Virus record (IMG/VR): IMGVR_UViG_3300022686_000021
Location: 1 to 33,774 of that record
Origin: a virus
Direction: 5' to 3' (one strand)
Length of the DNA: 33,774 nt
In this document: positions 15,927 through 21,617 of the stretch, piece after piece
How the letters are laid out: each line of letters opens with the position of its first letter
How positions within the stretch are numbered: position 1 is the first letter of the stretch
Translations under genes and position numbers: made by a program
Notes under the pieces: generated by a model
Database searches by the model: none
Told to the model about the DNA's origin: nothing
What the model saw: the letters and a program-made list of their open reading frames with translations, nothing else

Positions 15927-16784
15927 TTACTCTTTTCCGGCCAAATGGTAGATTTTGCCTAGCCCTGCTTTGTTCCCGGTATAGCTTCCGAACGACTTCC
16001 ATTTGCGCTGTATCTCGCCCGGCTTGCCGCTGGCCCATCGTTCCGCCAGCGGCAGCGCGGCGTCGCCTAGTTCGTCATGTAGCGCAGCCAGCACGGCCAC
16101 CCACTGGTCGTAGTCAATGGCCCAGGGGTCGATACGCTCCAAGGCCCGCTGCACCTTTGCCAGTTCGTCTTTCGGGGCGGCATCCCGTGGCGCTCGGTAC
16201 GGCGTCTCGTTTCGTGTAGGAATTGACCGCGGCGTGGGCTGCGTCTTTCGCCATCGCTGATAGTAGGTACGCAGGTGCGACACTGGTAATTCGTTCATCA
16301 GCAGTGCGATGGCGCAATCCCGCGAGCCGTAGAAAAACCGGCTGGCATCCTTGCAGCTCTGGTCGCTGCCGAAATGGTCGATTAGAAATGTGGTGGCCGC
16401 GCCCATCGCGGTGGCGGTCGTGATGGGCCGGTCGAGGAAAAAGATAATGCGGCACCGTGGCGCGGTGGCGGTGTGCGAGGGGGTGGTGTGAATGAGGCCG
16501 CCATAGGCCCGCACGAATTCGTTCTCACGCAATGCCTCGATATCGCTGCGTTCGTCGCCGCTGTCGAGGTCCACGGCGATGTGTTGCGCCAGTATGAAAT
16601 TGTCGAGGTTGCGCCGTCCGTCGCACCAACCGGCGTATGCGTGGCCCAGGTAGATGTAATTGGCGATTTCCGTTATGTCGAGTTCCATGTTCTCGAATAG
16701 ATCGTTGAACGTTCCCCAACGCGGGTCGCCCTGCGGCAGCTTGCCGGTGCTCATGGTGTTGATTGCTATTTTATACGTGCTCAT
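15927..16784 (-). CDS. AEP-type primase (prim-pol) with PriCT-2 domain
   Basis: The product is 285 residues. The N-terminal two thirds show the archaeo-eukaryotic primase pattern: a metal-binding VDLD (71-74), a GGLIHTTPSHT block with the motif II His (about 95-105), RCRIIFFLDRPI, and CKDASRFFYGSRD. The C-terminal 75 residues (LERIDPWAIDYDQWVAVLAAL ... IQRKWKSFG) match the PriCT-2 domain that follows many phage and plasmid primases. It would make primers at the phage origin. It lies 7 bases before the initiator gene. The ribosome site is weak (AGGA 11 bases upstream); a start at Met11 is possible. Confidence 0.85.
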   Translation of the reverse strand: MSTYKIAINTMSTGKLPQGDPRWGTFNDLFENMELDITEIANYIYLGHAYAGWCDGRRNLDNFILAQHIAVDLDSGDERSDIEALRENEFVRAYGGLIHTTPSHTATAPRCRIIFFLDRPITTATAMGAATTFLIDHFGSDQSCKDASRFFYGSRDCAIALLMNELPVSHLRTYYQRWRKTQPTPRSIPTRNETPYRAPRDAAPKDELAKVQRALERIDPWAIDYDQWVAVLAALHDELGDAALPLAERWASGKPGEIQRKWKSFGSYTGNKAGLGKIYHLAGKE

Positions 16785-16879
16785 TTGCTGCTAGTCCTGT
16801 CGTTCATACCCTCAGCGCCCACCAGTGTGGACGCCCACGCAGGGGCACCGTCGCCGATGCGCCCGCGTGGTGTGTGGGT

Positions 16880-17122
16880 CTACTCGTCGCGCAGGTTAGC
16901 GCGTGCAATTGCGCTGAGTATGCCGGGTGCATCGTGCAGTTCGTTCATTTTTTCGATGACGGCGTTCAGCTCCTCAATCGTGCGTGCCTTCGCTTCGAGG
17001 TCGGCCTCCAATTTCGCGATGTGCTGCTCGTAGTGGTCGCGCATGTACTCGGCTTTCGTGACGGCGTGACGTGCGCAGTAATCGTCACGTATTCCGTCTT
17101 CATACTGCGCTAGGGTTAGCAC
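16880..17122 (-). CDS. Small coiled-coil protein
   Basis: The GTG at 17122 is chosen because AGGAGG lies 6-7 bases upstream. The longer frame to 17158 has no such site. The 80-residue product has a helix of LEADLEAKARTIEELNAVIE type (about 40-65) that is a probable coiled coil. No function is recognised. It overlaps the preceding gene by 23 bases. Confidence 0.6.
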   Translation of the reverse strand: MLTLAQYEDGIRDDYCARHAVTKAEYMRDHYEQHIAKLEADLEAKARTIEELNAVIEKMNELHDAPGILSAIARANLRDE

Positions 17123-17312
17123 GGTGCACCTCCTGTTGTGCCTCCTGTTGTGCGTCAATTTCTGCTATGCGCTCACTGCCTGCGTAGTACACCGTTCCGA
17201 CTTCGCGGTCATGCACGTAGTGGCATGGTCCCGAATGTCGCCAGCGCAGAATGCAGGTTTGCTTCGGGTCGTCGGGATGTTCAGCGAAGCAGCGGAAATC
17301 GTTGGTCAGCAT
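17100..17312 (-). CDS. Small Cys/His protein, first gene of the early operon
   Basis: The product is 70 residues. CF near residue 8, and TCILRWRHSGPCHYVH (about 19-34) with Cys, His, Cys and His, match a short zinc-binding pattern often seen in phage small proteins. The tail carries AQQEAQQE, coded by a 12-base tandem repeat that also duplicates AGGAGG, the ribosome site of the next gene. ATG 17312 has AGGAG 7 bases upstream. It is the first gene after the 200-base leader described at 17332-17514. Confidence 0.6.
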   Translation of the reverse strand: MLTNDFRCFAEHPDDPKQTCILRWRHSGPCHYVHDREVGTVYYAGSERIAEIDAQQEAQQEVHRANPSAV

Positions 17313-17331
17313 GGTTCATCTCCTGTTGAAT

Positions 17332-17416
17332 AAAAAAACTCTGCCGCTCAGGTAAACGGCTGACTGGACGGACCGACTGGCTAGGTCGGGGTCAGCCGCT
17401 CACCTGAATTGCAGAG
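17332..17416 (-). terminator. Leader terminator/attenuator immediately before the early operon
   Basis: On the minus strand a long hairpin is built from paired blocks 17411-17416 with 17339-17344, 17402-17407 with 17348-17353, 17391-17398 with 17357-17364 and an inner 17385-17389 with 17373-17377. Seven T follow (17338-17332), then the ribosome site. It lies between the promoter at 17521-17549 and the first start codon at 17312, so it should stop transcription unless overridden. Confidence 0.75.
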
Positions 17417-17458
17417 CGTTTGACGTGCGGTATATCCGTCCGGTGCTGTGAATGTTCT

Positions 17459-17483
17459 GCCACCGGGTAGCCATCCCGGTGGC
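17459..17483. other. 9-bp perfect stem-loop in the early leader
   Basis: 17459-17467 pairs with 17475-17483 around a 7-base loop. It lies in the first part of the leader RNA transcribed from the minus promoter. No T-run follows on the minus strand. It could be a recognition element for an antitermination factor, like a boxB hairpin, though it is longer. Confidence 0.55.
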
Positions 17484-17520
17484 CTTCTGCGTTCTACATC
17501 GTTAACACTGTGTACAGACA

Positions 17521-17549
17521 AGTATACACCATGTTCGGCGTCATGTCAA
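17521..17549 (-). promoter_or_regulatory. Strong sigma70-type promoter of the early replication operon
   Basis: On the minus strand the -35 TTGACA (17544-17549) and the -10 TATACT (17521-17526) are exactly 17 bases apart. Predicted start is about 17514. The sequence TGGTGTATA around the -10 also occurs in the facing promoter, so one regulator may bind both. The 322-base gap 17313-17634 holds this promoter, its leader and the opposing promoter, and no gene. Confidence 0.9.
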
Positions 17550-17567
17550 GCATTTTGAACATGAGTA

Positions 17568-17596
17568 TTGATTTTTGCTGCATTGTGGTGTATATT
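17568..17596 (+). promoter_or_regulatory. Promoter of the HTH regulator gene at 17635
   Basis: TTGATT (17568-17573) and TATATT (17591-17596) are 17 bases apart. The -10 region TGGTGTATA ... TGTACA (17587-17604) mirrors the block TGGTGTATAC ... TGTACA of the minus promoter, and GTTAAC occurs on both outer sides (17501-17506 and 17619-17624). This is a symmetrical divergent control region. Confidence 0.85.
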
Positions 17597-17634
17597 GTGT
17601 ACATCTGATCGTATGTCGTTAACAGGAGATTACC

Positions 17635-17895
17635 ATGCCAAAAACATTTGAGTTTAACGTTGACCAACTAATTCGAGAGCTAGAGGCCACGACGCAGCGC
17701 GACTATGAAAAGCAGGATATCGCGGCGGCAGCTGGCATTAGCAGGACCACGCTATTCAATATCACTGAGAACCGGACGCGGCGCGTTGACCTGGATACGC
17801 TGTTTCGTATTTATGACTACCTGCGCGCCGAAGGGCTAGACGAACGTCAATTGTCGCTGTTCCGCGAGCGCCAACCGGCCACGAACGGGCGGTGA
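17635..17895 (+). CDS. Small XRE/Cro-type HTH transcription regulator
   Basis: The product is 86 residues with a helix-turn-helix of the Cro/C1 type: DIAAAAGISRTTLFNITENR (about 28-47), followed by a stabilising helix LDTLFRIYDYLRAEG. ATG 17635 has AGGAG 6 bases upstream. It is divergent from the early operon, separated by two matching promoters with shared operator-like sequence, so it probably represses the early promoter and its own. Its last 134 bases are antisense to the gene at 17762-18097. Confidence 0.85.
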   Translation: MPKTFEFNVDQLIRELEATTQRDYEKQDIAAAAGISRTTLFNITENRTRRVDLDTLFRIYDYLRAEGLDERQLSLFRERQPATNGR

Positions 17896-18097
17896 CGGCG
17901 TTATCAACCCGCGACGTATGGCCGTAGATGTTTTTGGCTAAACTCACCTGGGACTCTACGTCGTATCCGTACGGGTCTAGCATTTGTCGGATAGCTCTTT
18001 CCGCGGCCTTGCCCGATTTTACCGCCTGCGCACCGCCCTTGATTTTTGCGCGGGGATTTATGCCCTGAATTGCACTAAAGATATTTGATTGACTCAT
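17762..18097 (-). CDS. Probably truncated PD-(D/E)XK-like nuclease
   Basis: The product is 111 residues, with its start in an ATGA overlap. The first 70 residues (GKAAERAIRQMLDPYGYDVESQ then NIYGHTSRVDN) resemble the N-terminal half of Holliday-junction-resolvase-like PD-(D/E)XK nucleases: a Glu in the first helix, then R-V-D where the catalytic Asp would be. The expected E-x-K strand and the last helices are missing. The frame after residue 70 runs antisense through the HTH gene and looks non-native (Arg/Ala-rich). It may be a nuclease gene cut short by acquisition of the regulator, or a small protein with only a superficial match. Confidence 0.5.
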   Translation of the reverse strand: MSQSNIFSAIQGINPRAKIKGGAQAVKSGKAAERAIRQMLDPYGYDVESQVSLAKNIYGHTSRVDNAVTARSWPVGARGTATIDVRLALRRAGSHKYETAYPGQRAASGSQ

Positions 18098-18465
18098 TCC
18101 TCTTTCGGCTCCTTAAACGTCATGCCCCGAATCGTCAACGTCCCCGCTCGCTCCGATTCCCGGCGATAGGGCGTAATCAATCGGTCAATGTGGCTATCCA
18201 CTGCCTTTAGTGCATCCAACATTTTGGCATCGTAGCGAACGGATGTGCCAGACTTCGTGACATACGCCTGCCCTATCTGCGTGCGGATTTTCGTCTTGCC
18301 CGTCTCTACCATGATTTCGCCTATCAGGTCGCGGGCCTTCTGCTGTATCGCCTTGTAGCGGTCGATTTCGGCGGCGGCGGCGAGGTATACCGCAATGGCG
18401 GTTTCGGTCGCCGCTTCGGGCGTTCGCCCTGGGTCGTCTAGTTGCTGCTGTAGTTCGTCCTGCAT
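18094..18465 (-). CDS. Gp157-like phage protein
   Basis: The start at 18465 follows GGAAG. An in-frame ATG at 18540 overlaps the upstream stop (ATGA) but its extra 25 residues look out of frame. The 123-residue product has a helical first half (LAAAAEIDRYKAIQQKARDL) and then TGKTKIRTQIGQAYVTKSGTS, a beta-hairpin pattern like siphovirus Gp157 proteins, ending in a Lys/Glu tail. The function of Gp157 is not established; host-nuclease interaction has been suggested for similar proteins. It lies among recombination and nuclease genes. Confidence 0.6.
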   Translation of the reverse strand: MQDELQQQLDDPGRTPEAATETAIAVYLAAAAEIDRYKAIQQKARDLIGEIMVETGKTKIRTQIGQAYVTKSGTSVRYDAKMLDALKAVDSHIDRLITPYRRESERAGTLTIRGMTFKEPKEE

Positions 18466-18536
18466 GTGTCTTCCTTTCGCTGCGGATTGTGCAGTATCCG
18501 GTACTCGCGCAGTTCCTCGACTGTGCGCGCGGTCGG

Positions 18537-18683
18537 TCATGGTTTCACCCGGAACGGCACGCCGCGACTCGTGCCGGTGTTCTCTCGCTGACGTTCCTCG
18601 AGCTTGGCGCGGTCGTAGTTGCGCCAAGCTGCGTAATAGTCATCTGCCAGTGCGCAGCGGCGTGGCGGTATTAGTTGCGTCAC
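18537..18683 (-). CDS. Short protein, probably shortened by an in-frame TGA
   Basis: The GTG at 18683 overlaps the upstream TGA (GTGA) and has GAGGA nearby. It gives 48 residues (a DDYYAAWRNYDRAKLEERQR helix). After the TGA at 18539-18537 the same frame stays open for 32 codons to a TAG at 18440-18438. Those codons read like protein (TVEELREYRILHNPQRKE) and would end just past the start of the next gene, the normal spacing here. The gene may therefore be a recently truncated form. No function is recognised. Confidence 0.5.
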   Translation of the reverse strand: MTQLIPPRRCALADDYYAAWRNYDRAKLEERQRENTGTSRGVPFRVKP

Positions 18684-18865
18684 GATTCCTCTTCGCTTGT
18701 CGGCGGCGCTAATTGCTCCGCGTCCCGGTCGGCCATGGAACAAGCGCAGGCCGACCGCACATCCGCCACCAACGCGCGCAGAGACGCATCCGGTATCGTG
18801 AATGGATGCGTCTCATTGTCTCTATTTTCTTTGTACCACTGGCGCACGACCTGGGCGGCTGTCAT
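18680..18865 (-). CDS. Small protein of unknown function
   Basis: The product is 61 residues: MTAAQVVRQWYKENRDNE, then a helix with two Cys (SACACSM) and an acidic tail. It overlaps the VRR-NUC stop (ATGA) and the next start (GTGA), so it is translated as part of this minus-strand set. No known domain is seen. Confidence 0.55.
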   Translation of the reverse strand: MTAAQVVRQWYKENRDNETHPFTIPDASLRALVADVRSACACSMADRDAEQLAPPTSEEES

Positions 18866-19320
18866 AGGTGCAGATACCTCTCTATCGTCTCGCTGGCCTC
18901 TACGTGGCTATAGCAGACCGCGGTCATGTGCCCGGCATCCGCTAGGCGCTCCAACCATTTCGCCTGTTTGTCGGTGGTCGTGTTGCGGCCTACTTTCATC
19001 TCGATGTAGAGGCCGCAGTACCGGCCACGCGGTACAGGCAAACACACGTCGGGCACACCCGCCCGCACGCCCTCGGCTTTCAGTTTGGCGGCCACGCCCT
19101 TGTGGCGATGGCCGCCATTGGGGATGGCGTGTAGCAGTCGCAGAGCGGGGTAGCGGTGCATGTTGCGCTTTGCCCACGCGAACAGCTCGACTTGTTCGTC
19201 ATGTTCGCTGCGTTGCGCTGGCGTTGCAGCGGTGTTGCAGCGGCGCGGGGATGCTTTAATTTTGTGCTTGTTGAGCTGATACACGTGATCACTGACTGGT
19301 AGTCCGTACAGTTTCGGCAT
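18862..19320 (-). CDS. VRR-NUC domain nuclease
   Basis: The product is 152 residues. The VRR-NUC core is clear: LLHAIPNGG (about 62-70), AKLKAEGVRAGVPDVCLPVP (the Asp of the PD motif), GLYIEMKVGR with the E-x-K motif (about 103-112), then TDKQAKWLERLADAGH. These are PD-(D/E)XK-superfamily nucleases. Stand-alone phage forms act on branched or flapped DNA and may replace a RuvC-type resolvase. The N-terminal 40 residues are basic. ATG 19320 has GAGGTGA upstream. It is followed by three tightly overlapping small genes. Confidence 0.92.
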   Translation of the reverse strand: MPKLYGLPVSDHVYQLNKHKIKASPRRCNTAATPAQRSEHDEQVELFAWAKRNMHRYPALRLLHAIPNGGHRHKGVAAKLKAEGVRAGVPDVCLPVPRGRYCGLYIEMKVGRNTTTDKQAKWLERLADAGHMTAVCYSHVEASETIERYLHL

Positions 19321-19761
19321 GATTCACCTCGTGAAAATCCGGGGCGATGTCTCCACCGCCCCGATTCTTCAACCTGTCCTACCCCAGGCGGCCATACTCT
19401 CACGCATGACCGCCCACACAAGCGCACCGTACGCGGTCGTGTGGAGTGGGGTGCTGCCTATGAAAACAGCACCCCGTCACAAAGAAGGAGAAACCAGAGG
19501 GGACAGTCAGTTATGCGGCGCTCCCCTGAACCGCCTGACTGTCCGCCCAGCGCCACCAACAGGCTAGTGCCGATGACGCCGGGCGGAGTGCGCCACAGGA
19601 GCGGACGCACCCCACTACCCCAAATCAAAAGGAGGTCACAACACGACGCCTCAGTACCGCAGCGTCGGTGCTACCGGCCTGTAAGGGTTGCCCAACCAGG
19701 TCAGCGGGGATGTTCGGGAGGAAACTTGCAAAAACCCGGCAACCTCTCCCCATGCTCCTAA
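19321..19761. other. Noncoding region of about 440 bp packed with stem-loops
   Basis: No convincing protein is seen on either strand. Perfect or near-perfect stems follow one another: 19340-19346/19357-19363, 19387-19391/19410-19414, 19448-19456/19467-19475 (9 bp), 19501-19510/19535-19544 (10 bp, with inner GCGG/CCGC), 19545-19552/19577-19584 (one mismatch), 19588-19592/19606-19610, 19644-19649/19662-19667 and 19706-19710/19747-19751. Three Shine-Dalgarno-like stretches on the plus strand (for example AAAGGAGGTCA at 19628-19638) have no start codon after them. The strand of any RNA is not clear. Confidence 0.5.
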
Positions 19762-19929
19762 TCAATCATCGTGTTGTTGGCTCATTTGACTCGACAACAT
19801 GACCGCAGACAGGACAATCGTCATCACCAGTCCGCCCAGCACGAAACCCATCACAAACGCTATCACAAACCCCATTAGCGCCTCCGCTATAAACGGTCGG
19901 GTCATAGACTGTGTGTTCGATTGTGCCAT
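19762..19929 (-). CDS. Small single-pass membrane protein
   Basis: The product is 55 residues with one strongly hydrophobic helix (MGFVIAFVMGFVLGGLVMTI, about 19-38) and a polar C-terminus (SSQMSQQHDD). GGAGG lies 14 bases before the ATG, rather far; an ATG in another frame is closer. It could be a holin- or antiholin-size protein or a superinfection-exclusion peptide. Another open frame covers the same DNA, so the call is moderate. Confidence 0.5.
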   Translation of the reverse strand: MAQSNTQSMTRPFIAEALMGFVIAFVMGFVLGGLVMTIVLSAVMLSSQMSQQHDD

Positions 19930-20041
19930 CCATTGACACAATTCCTCCGTGGTCGCGCTGGTGGCGACGCACGGAGCCGGGCGAATAGTGACGCAGGAAC
20001 ACGACCGCGTCACCTGCCTTGTGTATTGTAATAATAGGCAT
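19766..20041 (-). CDS. Possible small protein overlapping the membrane protein gene
   Basis: This frame codes for 91 residues. The first 45 (PIITIHKAGDAVVFLRHY, then DHGGIVSMDGTIEHTVY) look like a small beta-barrel. The last 40 (GVCDSVCDGF, CPVCGH) run in a different frame over the membrane protein gene and may be chance. No ribosome site is visible before 20041. The two frames could be separate overlapping genes, or one gene changed by a frameshift. Codon use cannot settle it by eye. Confidence 0.3.
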   Translation of the reverse strand: MPIITIHKAGDAVVFLRHYSPGSVRRHQRDHGGIVSMDGTIEHTVYDPTVYSGGANGVCDSVCDGFRAGRTGDDDCPVCGHVVESNEPTTR

Positions 20042-20086
20042 GATAGCTGGTGGCCGCACATGCAATGACCGCGGCTGCGATGGGTA

Positions 20087-20302
20087 CTACTCGCTCGTGT
20101 CATCAGGGGATTGCGCCGCGAGCGCCAGCATGACAACTGGCGCATTGACGTACACGTCAGCCGGTATGCGCATCCCGGCACGCTCCCACCGGCTGATAGT
20201 GGTGGTGTCTACGCCGAATGCCTCGGCTACGTCTTGTTGAGTCAATGCCAGACCCACGCGCATGGCTCTGAAAATGCGGGCTATTTGTCCATTCGTGAGC
20301 AT
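20087..20302 (-). CDS. XRE-family HTH regulator
   Basis: The second ATG (20302) is chosen because AGGA stands 8 bases before it. The 71-residue product is a single HTH domain: ARIFRAMRVGLALTQQDVAE, then FGVDTTTISRWERAG (recognition helix), then a hydrophobic C-terminal helix. It resembles small antitoxin-like or Cro-like regulators. It stands at the head of a minus-strand set and faces the plus-strand noncoding RNA promoter at 20330-20357, which it may control. Confidence 0.8.
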   Translation of the reverse strand: MLTNGQIARIFRAMRVGLALTQQDVAEAFGVDTTTISRWERAGMRIPADVYVNAPVVMLALAAQSPDDTSE

Positions 20303-20329
20303 TGTCAGCATCCTGTAATATTAAGCACT

Positions 20330-20357
20330 TTGCCGGAATAGGCGGATATGCTATCAT
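20330..20357 (+). promoter_or_regulatory. Promoter of the 20.36 kb noncoding RNA
   Basis: TTGCCG (20330-20335) and TATCAT (20352-20357) are 16 bases apart on the plus strand, with predicted start near 20364. The match to consensus is fair rather than strong. The position is right for the structured RNA that begins about 5 bases later. Confidence 0.55.
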
Positions 20358-20363
20358 CTACTC

Positions 20364-20647
20364 TGAAATACGTGCACGGGCCTAGATCCAACGAACCGGG
20401 CGAAGGATTCCCCGGTGCTCGTTGGCTCCGGTCTATTTGCGATACATTCGCACGTAGGCCGGACTGTGCTACAATGAAGCGAATACCACAGGACGCGAAA
20501 ACGCGCCTGCGGCCATTCGACGTATTGGCTGCGCGGTCTCTAGCCATGCAAACAGTCAATACGTGACAATCGTCTCGGTATTCAGTTGCGAAATTGAGTT
20601 GCCGAGCGGAGAGGCGTCTACCCTACGGGGTGGGCGCTTTTTCTTTT
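20364..20647 (+). ncRNA. Structured noncoding RNA of about 285 nt, family not recognised
   Basis: Bounded by a promoter and an intrinsic terminator on the plus strand, with no gene inside. Visible helices: 20369-20375/20450-20456 (7 bp) enclosing 20383-20386/20432-20435, 20388-20394/20419-20425 and 20395-20400/20411-20416; 20457-20461/20510-20514 followed by 20489-20492/20506-20509 and CGCG-AAAA-CGCG (20494-20505); 20520-20527/20557-20564 (8 bp); 20574-20580/20600-20606 plus 20581-20587/20592-20598 capped by a GCGA (GNRA) loop; and the terminator. Wobble pairs in the last two helices hold only for plus-strand RNA. It does not look like tRNA, tmRNA, RNase P RNA or 6S RNA. Confidence 0.75.
20612..20647 (+). 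terminator. Intrinsic terminator with UACG tetraloop ending the noncoding RNA
   Basis: A continuous 12-bp stem (20612-20623 with 20628-20639, three G-U pairs valid only on the plus strand) is closed by C-TACG-G, a UNCG-type stable loop, and followed by TTTTTCTTTT. No protein gene lies upstream on this strand. Confidence 0.9.
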
Positions 20648-20728
20648 GGGACGCCGCCCCGCTCGCGGTGCTGAGTGGTAAAGCAATTGCAATTGCCCCA
20701 TTCTAGCACACATTTTTCTTCATTCTTA

Positions 20729-20779
20729 CTGACTAAACAGGTTTAGTTGTGACAGATTCCTTACATTCTGTTTAGTCAG
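20729..20779. repeat. Operator-like repeats after the ncRNA
   Basis: CTGACTAAACAG (20729-20740) and its exact inverse (20768-20779) enclose 27 bases. The left arm also forms the palindrome ACTAAAC-AG-GTTTAGT (20732-20747). The segment 20648-20813 holds no gene. These look like binding sites for a dimeric repressor, or the 3' hairpin of the minus-strand RHH transcript. Confidence 0.6.
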
Positions 20780-20813
20780 GATGACTTACGAATTATTGTC
20801 GTTGTTGGGTTCG

Positions 20814-21008
20814 CTAGAGCAAGGCGGCGACAGGCTGTGTGTCGGGTTCGATGACCCGCGTAAACGATGGTTTTTGGTCTAACATTCTGCGCAATGCCTC
20901 GCGCACGATATCGGAGCGGTTCATGTTCGCCCCGTACATTCGTTCTAGTCTCTTAATTACTTCCCTGTCCTCGTCAGTGAGTTTTACGTACAAATTCCAT
21001 TCTGGCAT
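20814..21008 (-). CDS. Ribbon-helix-helix repressor-like protein
   Basis: The start at 21008 has GAGGG 6 bases upstream; an ATG two codons earlier has no room for the site. The 64-residue product reads WNLYVKLTDEDREVIKRLER then NRSDIVREALRRMLDQ, the strand-helix-helix layout of CopG/Arc-type RHH proteins. It is divergent from the Sak4-like operon. Both promoters carry GTATATAC between -35 and -10, so it probably represses both. Confidence 0.75.
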   Translation of the reverse strand: MPEWNLYVKLTDEDREVIKRLERMYGANMNRSDIVREALRRMLDQKPSFTRVIEPDTQPVAALL

Positions 21009-21052
21009 TTTCATCCCTCGTTTCTTGCTCGTGTTTTCGTAAGTCAATAAAG

Positions 21053-21082
21053 AGTATATCATAGGTATATACTGTATGTCAA
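21053..21082 (-). promoter_or_regulatory. Promoter of the RHH gene at 21008 with operator-like site
   Basis: On the minus strand TTGACA (21077-21082) and TATACT (21053-21058) are 18 bases apart. The spacer holds GTATATAC (21065-21072), also found in the facing promoter. Confidence 0.8.
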
Positions 21083-21123
21083 TGGTCAATACTGCGAGTT
21101 TTCATTTTGGTATATTTTGGGTA

Positions 21124-21152
21124 TTGACAAGGTATATACTTTGTGGTATACT
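21124..21152 (+). promoter_or_regulatory. Promoter of the Sak4-like recombination operon with operator-like site
   Basis: TTGACA (21124-21129) and TATACT (21147-21152) are exactly 17 bases apart. The palindrome GTATATAC (21132-21139) lies between them. Predicted start is about 21159, giving a 110-base leader. Confidence 0.9.
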
Positions 21153-21192
21153 GGAGTACATAGGGCAGGACCGAGACGAACAACAAACAAAA

Positions 21193-21223
21193 GCCCGCCC
21201 GGTGAGTCACCACCGAGGCGGGC
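21193..21223. other. 12-bp hairpin in the leader of the recombination operon
   Basis: GCCCGCC-CGGTG (21193-21204) pairs with CACCG-a-GGCGGGC (21211-21223). On the minus strand it is followed by TTTTGTTTGTT, so it would stop antisense transcription coming from the right. On the plus strand it is only a stable leader hairpin. Confidence 0.65.
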
Positions 21224-21267
21224 CGTGTCTAAAAGCACAGAACACATTAGACGAAAGGCATTATACC

Positions 21268-21570
21268 ATGTACGACATTTACGAGCGAGATATAGACATT
21301 GACTTGGTAGAGGTGGCGCTGATGCGAGAGCGCCGACAGCAGGCAGAGCAGGCGATGGGCTGGCAGCTACCACGACCGGACGAGGCGACGGTGGCCGGAT
21401 GGTTCGCACACCTGCCACAGAACGAGTGTCCAGTGCAGACGGCAGACGACATCGCCGCAGGGCTGGCCGACATCCTAGCCGACCTGAGAGCAGGAACGAT
21501 TCTGCCTCTAGTCGAGGGCACGGAAGACGACGAACTAGAGCCGGTGGGATACGCCGAGCGGTACGGGTAG
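21268..21570 (+). CDS. Small acidic protein of unknown function
   Basis: The start at 21268 (MYDIYERDIDIDLVE) follows AAAGG by 9 bases and lies after the promoter and hairpin; the longer frame would begin upstream of the promoter. The 100-residue product is acidic and mostly helical (ALMRERRQQAEQAMG, DDIAAGLADILADLR). No domain is recognised. As first gene of the operon with the Sak4-like ATPase it could be an accessory recombination factor, but nothing in the sequence proves it. Confidence 0.65.
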   Translation: MYDIYERDIDIDLVEVALMRERRQQAEQAMGWQLPRPDEATVAGWFAHLPQNECPVQTADDIAAGLADILADLRAGTILPLVEGTEDDELEPVGYAERYG

Positions 21571-21617
21571 GGCACACGATACGGGGCGGTGAGGAGCCGC
21601 CCCACAAAGGACGGTGA

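Noticed and set aside
18537-18683. General recoding of TGA in this phage
   Set aside because: TGA ends many clear genes here in ATGA overlaps, for example SSB-side, primase-side and late genes, so it is a normal stop; at most one site could be read through.
20364-20647. The structured RNA as tmRNA, RNase P RNA or 6S RNA
   Set aside because: No tRNA-like ends or tag frame, no RNase P core motifs, and a multi-helix rather than single-rod layout.
21193-21223. Hairpin as terminator of the recombination operon leader
   Set aside because: The T-run follows only on the minus strand; on the plus strand transcription would pass.
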